NCBI GenBank assembly: GCA_018820765.1
Contig: JAHJNN010000016.1
Coordinates: 1-64,000, forward strand
DNA length: 64,000 nucleotides
Origin: Gammaproteobacteria bacterium
Lineage (GTDB): Bacteria > Pseudomonadota > Gammaproteobacteria > Burkholderiales > Thiobacillaceae
Reading direction: 5' to 3'
The position numbers and the translations under genes are program-made. The notes under the pieces are model-generated. The model was not told the origin of the DNA. It searched no databases and worked only from the letters and a program-made list of their open reading frames with translations. The first letter of the stretch is position 1. Every line of letters starts with the position of its first letter. Below, piece after piece: positions 62,058 to 64,000 of this stretch.

Positions 62058-62270
62058 ATGCGCTTCGCCATCGTCGTCGAAAAAACAGAGAACAACTATT
62101 CCGCCTACGTTCCCGATCTGCCCGGTTGCGTGGCGACCGGCCAGACGGTGGAGGAAGTCGAAAACGAAATTCGATCGGCTATCGAATTTCATATCGAAGG
62201 GCTTCGGGAAGATGGCCAGGCCATCCCGCAACCCGTCAGCATCGTTGAATATCTTGAAGTCGCGGCCTGA
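62058..62270 (+). CDS. hicB: HicB-type antitoxin
   Basis: Protein of 70 aa with the partial RNase H fold: FAIVVEKTENNYSAYVPDLP, GCVATGQTVEEVENEIRSAI and EFHIEGLREDG. It neutralises HicA. It ends soon after the core, so no long C-terminal DNA-binding domain is present; autoregulation would need another mechanism. Confidence 0.9.
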   Translation: MRFAIVVEKTENNYSAYVPDLPGCVATGQTVEEVENEIRSAIEFHIEGLREDGQAIPQPVSIVEYLEVAA

Positions 62271-62326
62271 AAACATTCACGCGAGAAACCCCGTTCCCGC
62301 CCACGCTTGCGTGCGTAGACGTTCTT

Positions 62327-62977
62327 ATGAATGTTAGCCCCCTATCTGGCGGAAGGCGCTTCGCTTTCCCACCCCACAGTGGTTTCCTTTTCGCGCTCCT
62401 CACCCTTTTCCTTCTTTCCGCGTGCGACCGCGCGCCGTCGCTGCCGAAGCTCAATTCTCACGACGTCATCGTCGCCTTCGGCGACAGCCTCACCCACGGC
62501 ACCGGCGCGAGCGCCAACGACGCCTACCCCGCCGTGCTAGCGGCGCTGACCGGCCGCACCGTGATCAACGCCGGCGTGCCCGGCGACACCACCAGTTCGG
62601 GCCTGGAGCGCCTGCCCGCGGTGCTGGATGAATACAAACCGCGCCTGGTTCTGCTGTGCCTGGGCGGCAACGACATGCTGAGAAAGCAGCCCGAAGCCGC
62701 CACCGAAAACAACCTGCGCCTGCTGGTGAAGACCATACGCGCGAGCGGCGCCGAGGTGGTGTTGATCAGCGTGCCCGAACCGAAGCTGTTCGGCGGGACG
62801 CCGGACTTCTACAGCCGCCTCGCCGAGGACCTGAAGCTGCCGCTGGAGCAGGACGTCTTCAACGAGGTGCTGAAGGACAACCGCCTCAAGTCCGACCCCA
62901 TCCACGCCAACGCCGCCGGCTATCGCGTGGTCGCCGAACGGCTCGCCGAATTCCTGCGGGAGACCGGCGCGCTGTGA
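62327..62977 (+). CDS. GDSL-family lipoprotein esterase (TesA-like)
   Basis: Protein of 216 aa with an N-terminal signal and a lipobox-like LLSAC (C33). SGNH blocks are seen: FGDSLTHGTG with S54, NAGVPGDTTSSG, GGNDMLRK and the C-terminal DPIHANAAGY. It probably hydrolyses acyl or aryl esters in the envelope (arylesterase, thioesterase I type). Its stop overlaps the dctQ start (GTGA). Confidence 0.87.
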   Translation: MNVSPLSGGRRFAFPPHSGFLFALLTLFLLSACDRAPSLPKLNSHDVIVAFGDSLTHGTGASANDAYPAVLAALTGRTVINAGVPGDTTSSGLERLPAVLDEYKPRLVLLCLGGNDMLRKQPEAATENNLRLLVKTIRASGAEVVLISVPEPKLFGGTPDFYSRLAEDLKLPLEQDVFNEVLKDNRLKSDPIHANAAGYRVVAERLAEFLRETGAL

Positions 62978-63513
62978 AATCCCTGCTTGCGCTGGCCCGC
63001 CTGATCGATGCGCTGACCGAACGCGTCGGCCGTCTGGTCATCTGGCTGGTGCTGGTCGCCACCCTGATTTCGGCGGGCAATGCGCTCAGCCGCTATCTGC
63101 TCGGCGAAAGCTCCAACGCCTGGCTGGAAATCCAGTGGTATCTGTTCGGCGCGATGTTTCTGCTGGCGGCGGGCTACACGCTCAAGCACAACGGCCACGT
63201 GCGCATCGACATCCTCTACAACCGCTTCGGCCCGCGCGGCCAGGCGTGGATCGATCTTGCCGGCGGCCTGCTGTTCCTGCTGCCGATGGCCGTGCTGCTG
63301 GCCTGGCTCGCGTGGCCGATGTTCCATGAGGCCTGGGTCACGCACGAAATGTCGCCCGACGCCGGCGGCCTCGTGCGCTGGCCGGTAAAGCTGCTGCTGC
63401 CGGCGGGTTTCGGCCTGCTCGTGCTGCAGGGCGTGGCCGAAGCGATCAAGCGCATCGGCGTGCTGTCCGGCCACCTCGAACTGCCGCGCGAAGCGCCGGA
63501 AGAGGACGTGTGA
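62974..63513 (+). CDS. TRAP transporter small permease (DctQ-type)
   Basis: Protein of 179 aa from a GTG that overlaps the esterase stop by four bases. About four helices are present; [20 protein letters not shown] and [20 protein letters not shown] are typical of DctQ. It forms the small membrane unit of a periplasmic-binding-protein-driven solute importer. The substrate is unknown; many relatives import mannitol, pyruvate or dicarboxylates. Confidence 0.88.
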   Translation: MKSLLALARLIDALTERVGRLVIWLVLVATLISAGNALSRYLLGESSNAWLEIQWYLFGAMFLLAAGYTLKHNGHVRIDILYNRFGPRGQAWIDLAGGLLFLLPMAVLLAWLAWPMFHEAWVTHEMSPDAGGLVRWPVKLLLPAGFGLLVLQGVAEAIKRIGVLSGHLELPREAPEEDV

Positions 63514-64000
63514 TCGTGGCAAACCTGGCGCCGCTGATGTTCCTTGGCCTGGTGGTCTTCCTGCTGTCGGGCTATCCGGTGGCGTTCGCGCTCGCCGCCA
63601 ACGGTCTCCTGTTCGCCGGCATCGGCATCATGGCAGGGCTGTTCGACGTGTCGCTCTTGCACGCGCTGCCCGAACGCGTCTACGGCATCGTCGCCAATCC
63701 CACTCTGCTGGCGATCCCCTTCTTCGCCTTCATGGGACTGATCCTCGAACGTTCCGGCATGGCCGAAGACCTGCTCGACACCATCGGCCAGATGTTCGGC
63801 TCGCTGCGCGGCGGGCTGGCCTACGCAGTGATCCTGGTCGGCGGGCTTCTGGCGGCCACCACCGGCGTGGTCGCCGCCACCGTCATCGCCATGGGGCTGA
63901 TCTCGCTGCCGGTGATGCTGCGCTACGGCTACGATAAGCGTCTGGCCGCCGGCGTCATCGCCGCCTCCGGCACGCTGGCGCAGATCGTGCCGCCGTCATT
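63510..64000 (+). CDS. TRAP transporter large permease (DctM-type), 5' part
   Basis: At least 163 codons are read, open to the window end. The GTG at 63510 overlaps the DctQ stop by four bases; a second GTG lies two codons later. Segments [40 protein letters not shown] and [19 protein letters not shown] match DctM. The remainder and the DctP binding protein would lie downstream, outside the window. Confidence 0.9.
   Translation, partial: MIVANLAPLMFLGLVVFLLSGYPVAFALAANGLLFAGIGIMAGLFDVSLLHALPERVYGIVANPTLLAIPFFAFMGLILERSGMAEDLLDTIGQMFGSLRGGLAYAVILVGGLLAATTGVVAATVIAMGLISLPVMLRYGYDKRLAAGVIAASGTLAQIVPPS

Noticed and set aside
1-64000. CRISPR array, prophage, rRNA operon or complete insertion sequence
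   Set aside because: No regularly spaced repeats, phage structural genes, rRNA-like sequence or intact transposase frame was seen; the only mobile-like pieces are the two small inverted-repeat elements.

Overview
The window is a gene-dense, high-GC stretch of bacterial chromosome, and nearly every open frame belongs to a recognisable housekeeping family. Gene content and order (rpoE-rseA-rseB-rseC-degQ facing nadB; rpsF-priB-rpsR-rplI followed by dnaB and alr; darP facing pmbA; ygfX beside ygfZ) point to a betaproteobacterium. Two DsrC-like sulfur-relay proteins and several secreted SoxW/TlpA-like thioredoxins suggest a sulfur-oxidising lineage such as Thiobacillaceae. That placement is inference from gene content, not a database match. 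There is no rRNA operon, prophage, intact insertion sequence or CRISPR array.

Layout. 1-6200: the sigma-E envelope-stress operon on the minus strand, with nadB divergent. 6200-9130: ygfZ, a DUF4936 gene, a CsgG-like secreted protein and a cysteine-poor DsrC-like protein. 9130-13190: alr, dnaB and the S6/PriB/S18/L9 operon. 13250-19400: a PLP amino-acid decarboxylase, dcd, apbC, rppH and a spermidine-synthase-like gene. 19600-23250: proS, a lytic transglycosylase, a CigR-like lipoprotein and an unknown protein. 23260-27490: a minus-strand operon of two thioredoxins, a TolC-type channel and a very short HlyD-type adaptor, with fumC divergent. 27560-31800: a YlqF GTPase and the oxidative pentose-phosphate operon gnd-zwf-pgl, split by a 236-bp inverted-repeat element. 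31900-34400: marC, trmB, thiG, thiS. 34500-43760: tRNA-Gly(CCC), a cyclic-di-GMP class I riboswitch ahead of a DUF1631 gene, mutY, a phosphate-binding-like protein, a porin, a GGDEF/EAL protein and a second DsrC-like protein. 43870-47900: ilvE, a CHCC zinc-finger protein, a YheT-type hydrolase and phosphomannomutase. 47930-54140: a second GGDEF/EAL protein translationally coupled to a PhnD-like binding protein, corA, a 167-bp MITE-like element, a beta-propeller protein and a thioredoxin. 54210-64000: mog, an EI24-family protein, a secreted metalloprotease candidate, DUF748, darP/pmbA, hicAB, a GDSL esterase and the start of a TRAP transporter.

Three themes stand out. Cyclic-di-GMP signalling recurs: a riboswitch-controlled DUF1631 gene and two GGDEF/EAL proteins, each next to a periplasmic binding-protein-like gene. 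Redox and sulfur handling recurs: four extracytoplasmic thioredoxin/RseC-type proteins and two DsrC paralogues that lack both canonical cysteines. Small non-autonomous inverted-repeat elements sit exactly at gene junctions, and one appears to have replaced a GTG start codon with ATG. Genes are packed with frequent 1- or 4-base start/stop overlaps, so translational coupling is probably common.
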